64,000 nt of DNA from Pipra filicauda (lineage: Eukaryota; Chordata; Aves; Passeriformes; Pipridae). Under the pieces are notes generated by a model that was not told the origin of the DNA, did not search any database, and worked only from the letters and a program-made list of their open reading frames with translations. The stretch covers positions 7,068,001-7,132,000 of the forward strand of contig NW_024104421.1 of assembly GCF_003945595.2 (NCBI RefSeq). Direction: 5' to 3'. A program made the translations under genes and the position numbers. Positions within the stretch are counted from its first letter, which is position 1. Every line of letters begins with the position of its first letter. Positions 24,733 to 38,479 of the stretch are shown in pieces.

Positions 24733-27700
24733 CTAAAGGAAGATGTCTGTACAGAAAGCGGCTTAGTCTAGTGGCTCCACGGGGAAAGAACAGAGTGCCA
24801 CCAGAGCCTTGAATATTGATCTGATGCTGAACTGAGTTCTATGGAGAAACTTCAATAGGAACAGTTTTTCATTTCGGGCACTCCCTTGCTGAACCCGAAT
24901 GCTTCATGAAACCATTGATTTTTCTGAAACTTTGCTTTAGACAAACACAGAGTGAATAATCATGTTTCAAATTTTTTTGAAAGGAAAAAAAGCTTGAATT
25001 TTTTGTTTAATTCCAATTTTTCAGTGATGCATTTCATAGAATACTACAAAATACTTGACATATTCTGGCTCTGTTGAAGTGTACATTTGAAATTACTTGG
25101 GAGATTTTCTTCACACGTTTCTTATATCAAAATACAGAATTTTTCATTATACGGCCTCCTTTTAAATATCACTGTAAAAATCTCTAAATCCTTCACAAAA
25201 TTCAGATTCTACCCTCTGCATGACTCCAGTTCCAATCTAGATGCCCTGTTCAGTGTTGGTAAAATCTTCAAAATATCCTGTTCTTGTTTTCGATTTCTGC
25301 AGCAATATTTCATTTCTTATTTCTTCCTGAGAACACTTCGAGGACAAACTTCATAACTCTGTCAGCTGGTGTTATGGAAAGACACAAGTATCAGATGAGG
25401 CTGAACTTTATCCCACCCAGATGAGTCTAATTTTGATCTTTGGCCTCCAGCTTCATCACAGTTAGACTCTGAGCTCCTGAAATGTCACAATTGCCACCCA
25501 CACACCGAATAATGGATAGCTGCAGATGCTACACGCCTGCCTCAAGAGATAACAACTCAAGTCAACATAAAGTTGGTAGTTTATTTTTCCTCTCTAATTC
25601 CTCCCTTTGTGGGCCTCTCTGAATTGCCTGGAGAGCCCTGGGCATGGAAGGGAGCCTATAGGACACGAGCTGTAGTACACACACGGTCAGTGCCATGTGT
25701 CATCCCGCTGTTCACGCCCAGATCAGTAGTGTGTGATGTGTGCTACCTGCACAGCACGTCCTGCATCTGTGCACTAGCAGCTGCACGTGAGGAATCTCCT
25801 ATTCTTCCTGGTCCCATCCCTAAGATACCACAATCTTCCAAAGCAGTCACAGCCAGCCTGGTTTTAGTGACATGCTCCAGTTTTCTGGTGCCCTTGCCCC
25901 CTTCTACTCCTTCCTGCCCCTGCTCCTGCTTCTCTTCTGCAACAGTTTTTCTGTTCTTTCTCTGCTGCTTTTCTCTTTTTAATTGCAGCTGCATTAAAAA
26001 AAAATGGATTTGACACTCCCCACTCTGAAGACAGAGGTAAGATTATTTGGTGAATTCACCTGGAATTTGGTTCAGAAACTGGGGGCATTTGCAGACATAT
26101 ATATATACCACCAAAAATACATGGACTTTCCACCATACCCACCTTCTTTACTTAGTAGGAACATCACACAGGTCTAGAATCTACAGGCAAATCTCTGCCG
26201 CGGACCTGCTGTGAGATCACCATCCTGGCCCTCTCTCTGTTGCTTCTTCTGGTCACTGCTGTGTCTATTTGGACTGTCTTTTCTCCAGTGTATTTTTGGA
26301 GTATCACTTGTAGATAGTCTCTGCTGTTAAAGTCAGGGATATGGGAACTCTGAGTGCCTCCCCTAACACCATACGTAGCTGCCAGATGACCCAGGGTATT
26401 CATAAGGACTCATTATGATAGTTCCACCAGGTACCAGTGAGCTGCTGCAGTAGGTACTATGCCTGTTTAAATCAAAACAGCCTTCTTGCCTCTCACCAGC
26501 ACCCCCTTAGTCTGCAATCAGGGCTCTGGATTCTTGCAAAAGCCTTGTGAGATCCCAGGCTCTGGAACTGTCTTTTGAAGATGTCCTATACTACTTCAAA
26601 GCACAGAGCTGGATAAATGGGGAGGTCTCCCTCCCACAATTCCTTACTCAAAAATCAGATTGTTTGATTAGAAACCATACACCCTTTCCATGTTTTAGGT
26701 TATCCATGTGACTTAGGTTATCCAGTAACGTGAAGGTGTCTGTCAAGAATGCGGTTGTTCCCTGTGTGACATGTCAGAATGACTAGCACTACATTGTGGG
26801 ATTGGGGAAAAAGGATGCATCAGAAGCACTGTGCTCTGAACCAAGCTCTGTGGTTCATTCCAAATAGTTGTGGTTAGAAAATGACAGGGAAGGCCTTTCT
26901 TTGCTAGTAAGAACATGGTAATTTCAGCTCTCTTAAAATAAGAGAGGTGGGTGGGAAAATCTGTGTGGCCAGACTGAAGCCGCATTTGCTAAGTACAAAA
27001 GGGAAGGAAATAACTTCGGATTTCAAATACTCCCTGTGCTTTCACACTTTGTCTTGGCTGTTTTGATCACAAGCTCTTCAGTACAACAAATGTTGCTTAT
27101 TCTTTGTATTTGAACAGTGCCCAATATATTGGCACTCCACCTCGCTTGAGGGTGTTCTGTCCCTTAACGAAGGAACAACAAAGAGCAAGTAAAAACACTA
27201 GAGAACTAAGCAAATCACGAGCATGAGACTTCTTTAAAAAAAAGGCTGCCCCCATCCTGCCCCTTCACTGGAGAATGTGCTAACCCCACAATGACAAACA
27301 ATGACTGCCAAGCACAATGTCACAGAGTGCATAGAATGGTCCTCAGCTGGTCGCCACCCTGTGCTTCTGCAGGACGCCTTGTACAGCACAGGGTTATCAG
27401 CCTCTCCAGTGCTATGCATTGCAGACACAAAAAATGTCATTTTATACCACCTGGAAGAATCTTTATGGCTGTTTTATGAGTCCTACGTGTTGCTTGTATT
27501 CAGCCAAGCAAGTTCCCACTTACAAGTGGGAGCTAATCTGGCCTCTCACCAGGAGGGCTGCTGATGGAAACTGAGTAAGGTTACTTCCTCATGGCTGTTC
27601 AGTAGCTTTTCCTCATGGCAATCACAACACAAATTGCTTGATTGTTGGCCACAGTCATGGATAAAAGGGATGCAGAAACTGAGCTTACTTATGGAAATGA

Positions 27701-30700
27701 AGCCTCTGCTAGTTCAGGTAAGACATGGAGCCGAGGTGGCAGGAGGAGGGAGGCTGTAGCTCCTGCCCATGACTGTCTGCACTACGGACGTGGTGCTTCA
27801 GAGGCAGCAGGACTGCAGGAAGTCATGAGCATCCCCACCCCTACAATTCTTTTTCTCTCCAGAAGTGAAAGTGAACCCTTACTCACTTTCCTGTCAAGTT
27901 CTCGCCGTCAGTGAGGTGCCCCCCTACACGTGCACTAACACCTCAGAACCCCTGGCAGCTGCAGCAATACAAACTCTAATTTCTTTGTGAAAAAGACTCC
28001 CCGTAACTGTGGCCCAGCAGATAACCAGAGCTGAAGGCTGGTGGTCCAACTGCGGCACTGACACACAGAATGTGAATGACAGGTGGTAATAGGAGCTTGC
28101 TGGAACATGAGCTGGACAGGGGAGATAAAGGCCATCTCCTTCAGCAGCTGGGGGAAGCAGAACACACAAAGTTCTTTGTGCTGGAATTTACACATTTTCA
28201 TCCTAAGTAAAACACTAATGAATGAGACAAAGCAACAGTGGCATTTCTGACAAGTAATTCACGTGTCACTGCAAAATGCTTCAGTCAGGTGAGAGATGAA
28301 ATTTCATATAAAGTTGTGTCTGTGCCAGAGAAACTGCTGTTTGACATGTAGTCAAACCTCCATCCTGACTCCTTATCAGGTAGCCTCCCTTCTCCTTGGG
28401 CTGGTTTTGACAGTGCCTGTCCTGCTAATAGGCTGATAATCAACAGTACTTTGAGAACATGAGCTATTAAATACTTCTTGGCTACCTTGCGCTTTTCCTT
28501 CTTATATATTACAGAAGAATATTAAACATTACATTGAATGTCCCTTCCATTTAGATTGGAAGTTTTTTTTAGGACAGAGATGAATTTATTTGCTATATAT
28601 GTGTATAAGATTGGGGTCCTGCCATCCTTGCTGCAGGGGCAGACACAGTCAGAAGAGGGGTGACAGGAGAAGGTAATGTCATTGTTGATCAAAGCCTAAT
28701 TCTGTGTGGATTATGAGTTAGGGCCCTTTGCTGTAGCTGTTTTTAAGCATGATTACACCAAGCAGAGCCATGGGCCTGTGCTGAGAGGAATTAATATTTT
28801 TAAAGGTAAATATCCCATTTCTTTCTGATCAGCCTGGCTCTGTGAGGGGCTGCAGCGCCTCTGCAGTTTTTAAAACTCACCTCCAGGGGAGAGCAGAACT
28901 GCTCTCTGTGAACCGATTTAAACACAGACAGGCTCAAATCATCCATACCAAATATGTTTTAATTTTCCCTGATGCTAGTGCCCCTCTGAACCACGTCAGA
29001 AGCCACATCCTTCACCCATAGACATGGCTCGACTTCCACAGCAAAAGACCTTGAGGAATTTCCCAGGGTCTGTGGTGATTTGTGAGGCAAGAACTGCTGC
29101 CTTTCTTAGATCTGCTGCCAATGAAGGTGAGCCTTCCTGGTGCTGGGGCACAAACAGTCCCTGCTGGCAGGAGCTTCCTCAGCTCTAATATTAGGGGTGA
29201 GATGTCTGACTGAAACCTGAAGGAGACATCACCAATTTGAAGTCAAGGGAAATCCAAAAAGTGAATAATTAAAATGATCTGGGCACCAAGCCTACCTCTG
29301 AAACACCTCTCTATAGAGATCACCTGTCTCATGATTGGAAAAACACTTCTTCTGCATCTGGCAGAATGACGCTCGTTCTTTCCCTTCTCCCCACAACAGA
29401 CAGAAATGACTCACAAACTGTGCTGTCAGATGTACAAAGTAAATAAACCCAAAACCTGATTCTTCTCACCTTCTGTTTTTGGTTTGTTGGTTTTGTTTTG
29501 TCTTTTTTTCTTTTAATAGAGAAATTTGAAGCATTGCTTATAAACTATTAGATAAAAAGAGAAACACAAAGGTATGGATTTTAAGATGTCCTTTGAAACC
29601 ACACAGCTTTCAAATAAATGTAAATCTCTGCCTTTAAAGTATTTCTAGTAGCTTCTTGTGGCCACTAATGTTTTTGGAAGGAGTGCTGTTTATTTAATTA
29701 TCATCTCTTTCTTTTGTTATGGGATTATGGGAGAAAAAAATCTCAGAAGTGAAACAGCATTATCTTTACTTTGTCTCTGCCCTACTTGCTTTCACTATTT
29801 TCAAGGTACATCAAACAAACAAATAAAATGAAGTCTGATCCTAAAGTGGAATGTGTAGCGTTAACTGTTTAAATTATAGCACAATCCAAGGAAATTATTA
29901 AAGAATAAACTGAATTCCCTCCCAACACAGGGATGACAAAAGCCTTTTGGAGAGAGCAGATTTGCAGTAAACTCCTTCTGTGCACGGATTAAATGCCTCA
30001 GCAGCACGCAGCTCTTGAGAACACTTTATTGCTTTGTGCATACACGCATAGAATATAAATTATTCATTAATTATGTACTGTTCCAGCAGAAGCAGCTTGC
30101 AGCATCGCCAATAGGTTGCAGAATAGCAAGGGGTTTACTGGAAAATTGCCCTTATGAAAAAAGCCGAGATGGAAGGATAAGTCTGACTGGGTGATGGAGA
30201 TTCAGTGAAGTGTCCTTGTGAGAATATATACCCACATGGGTTGGGACTTAATGCATTTTTAATTTATACCATGGGCCAGAGTAAACCGCAGGGTCTGTCT
30301 TGGTGCTCTGATATTGCATTATATCTGCTCTCAGAATGTGGTTTGCATTTGGCCTTTGGCCTCCTGCCTCACAACGTACCGGCAGCGCCCACACCACGCA
30401 GAGCTCTGTGCCTGCAGCGTGTCACCTCAGCAGCAGCGCCTGCCCATTGTCTGCCGCTGCACAGGCCATCTGTTACGGCACCAGAGGATTGTGTATCCTC
30501 AGTCATGACTGCAAATACTTACTGGGTGCCATCCTTAGGCTCGTGTAAATCAGTGTCATGCAAGGAGCAATGCTACAGCAGCTGAGGGCTCAGCTCCAGT
30601 TTGCTCTGCTGATACAACTGACAGTCAGCCCATATTGCACATCGCAGATTTGCACATGGTGACATTTCTGTGACCGTCTCCCTCGGGGCATGGGACTGCA

Positions 30701-31438
30701 GTGCTGTGCACTGCAGCAGCCAGTGAGCTCCAGCTATGAGCAAGCACCCTCTGAAGTTGTGAGTTGGCACTGAAGCAAAGGCAACACTACTTAGCTAAAG
30801 GGATGTGATTTTGATAGAACAGATGAGGGAGAAAAGAAAGCTTTCAGATCAAGGCCTGAGTGAATAACCCTCTGATTACTTTAGCAATGGTAATTCCTAT
30901 GACCAACTCAAAATAACCCAGAAATAATAAAGAGAGTTGACTACAGCCATTAAGCAAACATTAGGGCTCATGAACTTGCAGTCACAACAGAGGAGGCAGC
31001 AAAAATTGTGCCAGTTGTAGGAGTGGGATATGATTCCATATTTTACTGGGAGCAGAAGCAAAAGAAAGAATCTCTAAATATTAAAATGAAGAAACATCCT
31101 AATCAAAGGTTAGTGAAATTATCCAATCCATGTGCTGGCAAGCACCATCCTTGGCAACAACAGAGGCTACTGGCAGGTTTCTTTCATCTCTTATGGTATG
31201 GACTCCACAGGATGACCCAGGCAGAGGTTTAAAAGATTAAACAGAAAGGGTCACTGGACTCAAGCTCAAGTGACTCCAACAGACCTCAGATTTGCCAGAT
31301 GACAAGACACATAGGTTTAGTATCAAGCTGTAGTTCAGGCAGGTGCTTCCCAGCCTAGGCATTTGTCAGAGCTGAAACGAAAAAAAATTGTGCCAGTTGT
31401 TGAGCCAGTTTGGGTTTGCCTTGTCACAGGACATACTG

Positions 31439-32320
31439 TGTAGCTATAGGAAATCTGTGGAACACATTGCATTTGGCCTTTTAGCAGTGAGGTCATTCCA
31501 CATCTCTCCTAAGATCTTTGTCTCCCAGTCAAAAAATTGAACTTCTCTCAGAAGGTACCTCAGAAGGAGCCTCAGAGGATTTGTGGAATCTTTCTTTTGC
31601 AGGAAACACTAAATTGCTGAAAAGTCTACAGACAGATGTTCTTCAAGACAAGTGAGACTGGAGAACAGATACAGCACAAATAAATTCAGTGCAGCCTTCT
31701 TCCATGTTGCCTGGTGTGCGACACTAAAAACACTCCTAGAGGGAACACTTTCAGGGCTTCATAATCTCTTGTTGTAGTTCTAATTAAATGGGAAAGATTT
31801 TTAGTGGGTTTTTTTTTCATACCACCACGTAATTTGGAGCGGGGGGGACTGTGCCCCTCCCCGCCCCCTTCCCATCTGAGCTGGATCGGAGAAAGACTGT
31901 CCCCAGCATCTCGGGACCTGCCAGAAAGGTGAGTCCCTGGAGTGAAGCATCCCAGGAACTCGGGAGACAGGAGATAAAAGCAGGCATGCCTCAGCACTGT
32001 GCTGGGTCATCCCAGCCCCGCCACTCTCACTCCACATGGTTTGCTATGCCAGAACCCACGCTACCATCTTGGTGGCATGGGACTCTCCTTTGGACGAAAT
32101 ATCCTTCCAGGTTTTGTTTTAACCTAGGGGTGAGGGGGATGGCTAGGTAGTATTTTTCTGCTATTGCTGAGGTTTTTTTGTTTCTTTCAATTTTTAGTAA
32201 AATTGTTATTGTTCCTTCTTCATTCAGAATCCCTGTAATTTTTTACCTTGTCTATACTGGGGGAAGGGAAATAAAAGAAAAGAGAGGCTTCATCTCATTA
32301 GAGGTCTCACCCCCTGAACA
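31439..32320 (+). mobile_element. Probable solo LTR of an endogenous retrovirus
   Basis: The segment begins TGTAGC and ends CCCCTGAACA, giving TGT...ACA termini. It is flanked on both sides by the pentamer TACTG (31,434-31,438 and 32,321-32,325), as for the 5-bp target duplications of ERVL-type elements. Inside are a G/C-rich promoter-like block (31,840-31,930), a TATA-like GATAAAAG (31,972-31,979), and a T-rich 3' part with TTTTTAGTAAAATTG as a possible polyadenylation signal. The end sequence (GTCTCACCCCCTGAACA) resembles LTR ends I have seen in birds. No internal retroviral genes follow, so it would be a solo LTR. It lies antisense to TMEM178B. The 5' boundary rests on the duplication and could be wrong. 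Confidence 0.5.
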
Positions 32321-34612
32321 TACTGTCATTAAACCAAGACATCTCTGTATGCTCTGAAAGAGCCAGGTTGGCCAGAAATGAGGAGGTTTCTCATCTAGTT
32401 TCTACCAGGTCCAGCTGCTTTTTGAGTGGAATTTCCACTGTCCAGTTGGGCCCTGTCCAGACAGATCAGACCAAACAAGCACAGCAGTGATTTGTCTAAG
32501 GGCAATGTTGTTTTTCTAAGCTGGGAACTTGAGAAGCCAAGAAGGTAAATCTAAACCTTACTTCAGCTTCTGCATTTAACAAAAAGTTCTGCCACACACA
32601 GAAATTTGCTCCCCATTCCCTCTGTAAGGATTTCTTTCTGTCCAGAAAATCATGCCAGTGTTACTGTTCCTTCTGTTGCATGTGCAGTTTTCTTTCCTCT
32701 TTGATGCCAGGCAAGCAAACAACTCAGTAAACTTTTCTTTAACTAAAAACCAACCCAATAATAAATGCCAGTTTTGTTTTCATTGTCTTCCTTTGGCCTT
32801 GATGCATCTTGCCATTGGAATTCAGAAGCCAGCAACAGATCAAAGACCTGGTGACATTATTAAAGGCTAGGGAACAACCACTGAATCTTAAAATACACAG
32901 AACTTGTTTTCCAGGGCTGTGGGTGGGAAAGTCTTTTGTATTTCTATGGAATCTGTCTCTCCCACTTTGCTTCTACTTTATTTCACCTTCTGTCAGCCCC
33001 CCAAAGACCTACTGACATCTCTGAGAAGCAAACTAGATTGCATGCCCTTCACTGACTACATTCAGTTGTCTGTTCTTGTAACTCTGGAAGGTACTGATGC
33101 TTCTGCCAATACCTCCTATGCTGGTGAGGGAGAAATTACAAGTCAGTATAGCTGACTAAAAGAAACACACAGAGGAATATGAACCGTTCTTCTGGCTGAA
33201 AAGCCAGACTGAACTGACTCCTAAATTTACTGACCACCAAGTTCAGGGAGACAGATTTGAGCTAAGACTGAAGAACAATGAGTTTATGGGTGCATATACA
33301 GTACTCGTCCTGTCTTTTGCTCCAAACTATAAGATCTCTGCACCTCATTAAAGTAGCCTTTTGTTTCCTCCTAAGTGCCAGTGCTTTTCCATGATCAGAT
33401 ACAAGGCTGGCAGAATTGCTTGTGTTGGTGTTTCTTCCCTCACAGCATGCAAGTGCACATCTAGGAGCATTAGAAACAAGCTACAGGGAAAAAAAAAAGC
33501 AAACCACATTTGAAGGTTGCCTTTGAAGTCAGCTGATAATGTTTCCATGGAGATCAAATGCTATGGAGTTGACAATGAATTCTCTTGTTGAGCCTTTCCT
33601 TCCAGAGGGGAAAAAAAAAAAAAAGGCACAACAATACCCCTAAATGACTACACCCTGCAGTACAGTTGTGTTATTGACTTGAAAAAACCATTTCTATATC
33701 CCACCCCCATTTTCTTATGAAGGTGTTAACTCTAAGGTCTCAACGTTTCAGTGCTAGCTCTACCAGTACTGGCCTAGAGAATCAGCTATATTCCTGAGGT
33801 ATTGGAAAAAAATAGCGTCTACTGAAAATAATTCTCTATGAGAAGAAGGACATAACTGTATTTGAACTTATGTTGTAGGAGATGCAAAAGTGGGAGTCAT
33901 GATTCTCCCTGAGGAGTAGTATAACAAGAAATTATAAAAGAGCATTTCAGTGGCTGATATGCAGTGACATAGAGATGTCTCTACTGCGAAAGGAAGTGAC
34001 ATTTTGTATTTCCAGAGAGTCCCGTATTTCCTCTTCAAAATGAGTGCCAGCATTAATAAATAAATGCAAAATATGTTGTCGGTGCATCAGAGAGCACAGA
34101 GAAGTACTAGAAGGAAATACGTAACATGCTCCCCCAGCTCTGCCTTTGAAGCATAACATATTGTGAGCCTTGTGATGCCATCAGCTGAGCAACTTCTTTC
34201 TAGCTTGGAAACGCTAAACAGGCCACCTTGGCATTGTATGAACCCCAAAAGATGGCAAAGGGGATGTATATCTGTATGGATGATTTCCCAAATATTTATT
34301 TTTTGAGTGAAAATAGGAAATTTGCTAACATTCAAAGGGAAAGTGATAACCAGTTTCTAAAAGCTGATTACTAATGGTTAGCTGGTCTGGATGAAGAAGC
34401 ACTTCCAGTCCTACCCATGTATGAGGACTGGACATGTCCATACATATGTGTCTAGATATGTATTCACCAGTGTCTCTGTTTTGAAATACATAAGAAAAGA
34501 AGGGCCGCTTTTTATACCTCAGAAACATAGCCTAAAATGGGATCAAGAAACATGACCTGCAACCAGGTCTGTGAGAGACACCACGAACCGTGCAAGGAAG
34601 AAATGTTTTAAT

Positions 34613-34826
34613 AGAATCATAGAACTATTTAGGTTGGAAAAGACCTCTAAGATCATCAAGACCAACCGTTAAACCTACACTGACAAATCCAGCACTAAAC
34701 CATGTCCCCCGTTGCCACATCTACACATCTTGTAAATACTTCTAGGAATAGTGGCTCTGCCACTTCCCTGGACATCCTGTTCCAGTGCTTGGCCACCCTT
34801 TTGATGAAGAAATTTTTCCTAGTACT
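34613..34826 (-). mobile_element. Avian CR1 LINE, 5'-truncated 3' end
   Basis: Read on the plus strand it starts AGAATCATAGAACTATTTAG, then GTTGGAAAAGACCTCTAAGAT, CACTAAACCATGTCCCC, CCACATCTACACATCTTG and GATGAAGAAATTTTTCCTA. This is the reverse complement of the conserved 3' end of avian CR1 elements, whose sense strand ends in repeats of ATTCTATG. Only the last about 210 bp are present, as is usual for CR1. It is moderately diverged. The open minus-strand frame over it has no intact reverse-transcriptase domain. Confidence 0.9.
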
Positions 34827-37800
34827 GCCTGATGGGCACAAAGGCACAAAACCTGCATGACTGCTCTGAGCTCTGCGTTTCCTCACAGGTCCATAAAGAG
34901 CCTCATCCGCTTGTTTCCTACAACACCCTTGTAATGCGTTTGAGGGTTTTAAACAATCAAGAGCCTTAGAGAGGTTTAAACATTTAAAGCCTATTAACGC
35001 TGTACATTAACTCAAGTTCATTCCAACTTGAGGCCTTAAATCACTTTAGAGCGTAATGCAAAATTTAAACAAAAGCACACGTAGGAGCCAGAGCGTACAC
35101 GAGTGTGGTGGGGGAGGCCTGGTAGGGGGGGACTGACTTTGTTGTGCTGAGACTTGTCTCAAAGACTTTCATAACCAATTTATGGCATCTCTTGATACAA
35201 ACCAGCCTTTGTCTCCATCTGGAGGTCAATCCACATAAATAAGTTCTCCCAGTGATCTACAAGGAGTTTTGCAAAGTTCCTAAGCCCCTCTGCAGTCTTC
35301 ACTAATTTAGGGCCTCCCACAGGATTAAAACATGGTTGGTATCTCATTGTTTTTCCAGTGTTCCAACTTTTTTTGAATTATAAATACTCTTCAAAGTGGC
35401 CAAAAGTGTGACATTGTGAAAACTATATTTATGCCAAGCTTCACAGCTCACATTCCAGTGAATTATTGTAGACCTCAGTTTTTGTAAAGATCACGTGCTG
35501 CTGTTTAGGATCTGTATGCATACACTTATGCACACACGTGTATTTACACTTGCTTTTCCATAGAGAAAAAAATATTTTACGCAAACTTTCTAAAACTATT
35601 CCTTTCTGGAAAAAGGCATGAGAAACTGGACTTTCAAAGAATAATGTTGTGAAAAAGATATAAATATTACCACAGGAAATACCTTCCATCTTCAGTGTTG
35701 TGATTGATCATTTCACCACAAGTGAACATTCTGCAAGGTGGGTAGAGGTCTTGATTATTAATAAGAAATAGAAATCCTAGGTGCTCTGTGGGACCTACCA
35801 TATTTCCTGATGAACTCCAAAGAATAGCTTTTACTTTCTCTCTTTATCTTTCTCTTTGCTTCCTCTTGGCAGCTGCTATGAAGGTACTTCATAACTGCCT
35901 GGGAAATGTCAGTCACAGAGCTTTCCCTTACACTTGCTGTATTAAATTGCTCCATTTTTGTTTCTTAAATTATTCAGCAGCGGAATGATTATTTTGAGAT
36001 GGCAGGACCACAGTCTTGTAGAATAAACACTCTTATTTTCTACCATTATGTGCTATTTTCAAAGTACAGTGAGTTAAATTTGGGACTCAAATGACTCAAC
36101 AGCTGGTAACGATCCGTGGCTGCAAATACACAGATGCCTCAGTTGTCAGCTACTAACATATGCACAGCACAGGAGGAGGAAGCACAGCACAGGGGCTCAG
36201 GGATTTGGAAGACAAGACTCTCTGTGGAGGTGGGGAGCGAAAGAGGATCCAGACGTGTGCAGTGCATCGATACCAACAACTGTGCTGCACGGGCTCACAA
36301 GCCAAGTTTTGGAACGCCCCTTTCTGACAGGGTTTGCATCCCTCAGCATCAGCTTGGTCATCAGCTCCTGGACACAGCTCCTGTGGCAGCTGCTGGGCTC
36401 TGGCAGGCACTGGCACAAAGCCCCGAGTGTGACCTTGCGACAGCGTGGCATGGCTGGGGCAAAAGAGGGTGACTCGGTGTAAAGGGTCAGTCCATCCTCT
36501 AGCTGCAAGGATAATAAAGCATTTTGTTGACTTACCCCTGGACTGAGAGAAGGAATATTTTGGAAGTATTTCTGAGAAGGGCTGGAAATTACTTATAAAA
36601 AGCTGTTTCTCCCTAGATTAAAATATAAGAGAAGAATGCACTCATACATATGTAAGGGGTTTTTCTTTATTTCTTTAATAGACATCCTTTCTTGCATATC
36701 TGAAATAAAGCATTAAATTGCGCCAACACACCGGCATAACTTCATTTTTTCTTCCCTCTTACACATCTTTCCTGCCTGTTTATCTCTGCTGCAGCAGTCA
36801 GCACTGGCAAGAATAGGTGTTCACCTCTGCTCTGGGAAAAGATTTAAAGCTTTTCCTACCCTGACCTAAGTCCTCTGAGTATGGATGGGCTACAAAGAGC
36901 AATGTCTCTGCACTACTCTTAAGAGGGTGAGGAGGAACCCAATTCAGTGGCAGAACTGGAGCTGGCAAATGGCACTTGAATCCCCCAGACTGGCAGATCA
37001 TCATTGGAGGGGAGGGAGGAGGAGAGGAGGAAAGAAATTCCTGATGTTTCTGAGAGCAATTGCTAGGACAAAAAATCAGACAGGAAAAAGTCCATACCAC
37101 TACTGTATGTGTACAGCAAGACTTTCAGGCCTTTAAGTGTCAGGAGAAAAGGGAATTTCAGACCCCCAAGCAAAGCCCCAAGCCCAGCACTTCATGCAAA
37201 AATGTCACTAGGCAAAGACAAGAAATGAGCTACTATGTGAGACTCTAGATCATTTTATTACAGATCTTCATGGTGAAGTTAAATCACATGAATAAGGGCA
37301 TTTAACAGCTGGAATAATTTCCAAATAGTCTAATTAGAGACTGAATTTTTAATGGTAAAATTTTTAATTGGCTCAAAGCAAGGTTACAGCAAGAAATACA
37401 CTTGACTTTGCAAAGAATAAGGAATATTTGCAAGGCTAGTAAAATTACATGCTTCTCTAAGGAAATTGTTAGCAAATGGGGAAAAAACCCTGAAGTGATC
37501 CTAAAGTACATGTCACAAGACAAAACTGGCAGAGTCCTGATAAGAGTGAAGAGAACAGGTAAAACAGTAAACAAGTGCAGAGATTATTTATTGCATTTAT
37601 TTGCAGTAAATTTGGAACAAAATAAGACAACACAGAAGTCTCTCCCTGAAGGGCTGCCTTGTTAGGCGTGCAGTAAAAACCTCAAACTATTTCACTGAAA
37701 TGTGTTCTCAGAACAAATTACAGACTTACAAAAGGAAAATACATGAATGTGCAGCTGAAGGACAGAGCTCTGATAAGGATGATAAAATGTTATTCTTTGT

Positions 37801-38479
37801 CGGTCTTCTAATACGTTTACAAAGGCAAGTGATGTAGCTTTGGCCAGGGATAATTGTGTGCTAAAGCAAGTACCAGAACAAGATACTGGAAGTGCCATTT
37901 TGTATTTCCAGCTGGGACAACAGACAGCAGTTCGGCAGGGAGGTGCACAGGTAGGGAAGGGGAGGATGCAACCACTGCCAAAACATTGGACCATGCCACC
38001 ATGGGGCAGCTCTACCATCCCACCTTCCCCACAGCAGGCACTGATGAGGAGGAAAAGGGGTTTGGAGCATTAAGGTACAAAGTCAGCCCTACCCTCAAAT
38101 TAGAAATAATGCAAGCCACGTGATATGTCAAAACAGCTGACTGAAATCAGCTGAACTGGGATAACAACAGGCTATCAGAGATTGTCTTAAAAGATGGTTT
38201 TATAAAGCATGTAGAATAACAGAAGGTGTGGTGAGGTTGGCTTTGCATGGTTGTGGAAGAACAATCAACCTAGCAGAATCTGACATGCTGAAGTAAGAAA
38301 CTCCTATGAATGAATGTGCTGGGGAGCAAGTAGAAAAACCAACAGTTGGATATAAGCTTGTTTGCTTGTCATGATACAGGAAAGAAGGGATTCCTGAAGA
38401 CAACAGAATTTGCCTTGGTAGAGTTACCATGTGCCAGTTCACAATATCTCAACTCTTTGGAGCTGGAAGTAAAACTGAA

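Noticed and set aside
25573..26013. 146-residue plus-strand open frame in the last intron
   Set aside because: Pro/Ser/Cys-rich with no recognisable domain; lies in intron sequence opposite to TMEM178B.
37402..37665. Lys-rich 87-residue plus-strand frame just before the Gypsy remains
   Set aside because: Could be an eroded part of a mobile element, but no Gag, protease or other motif could be matched, so it is not called.
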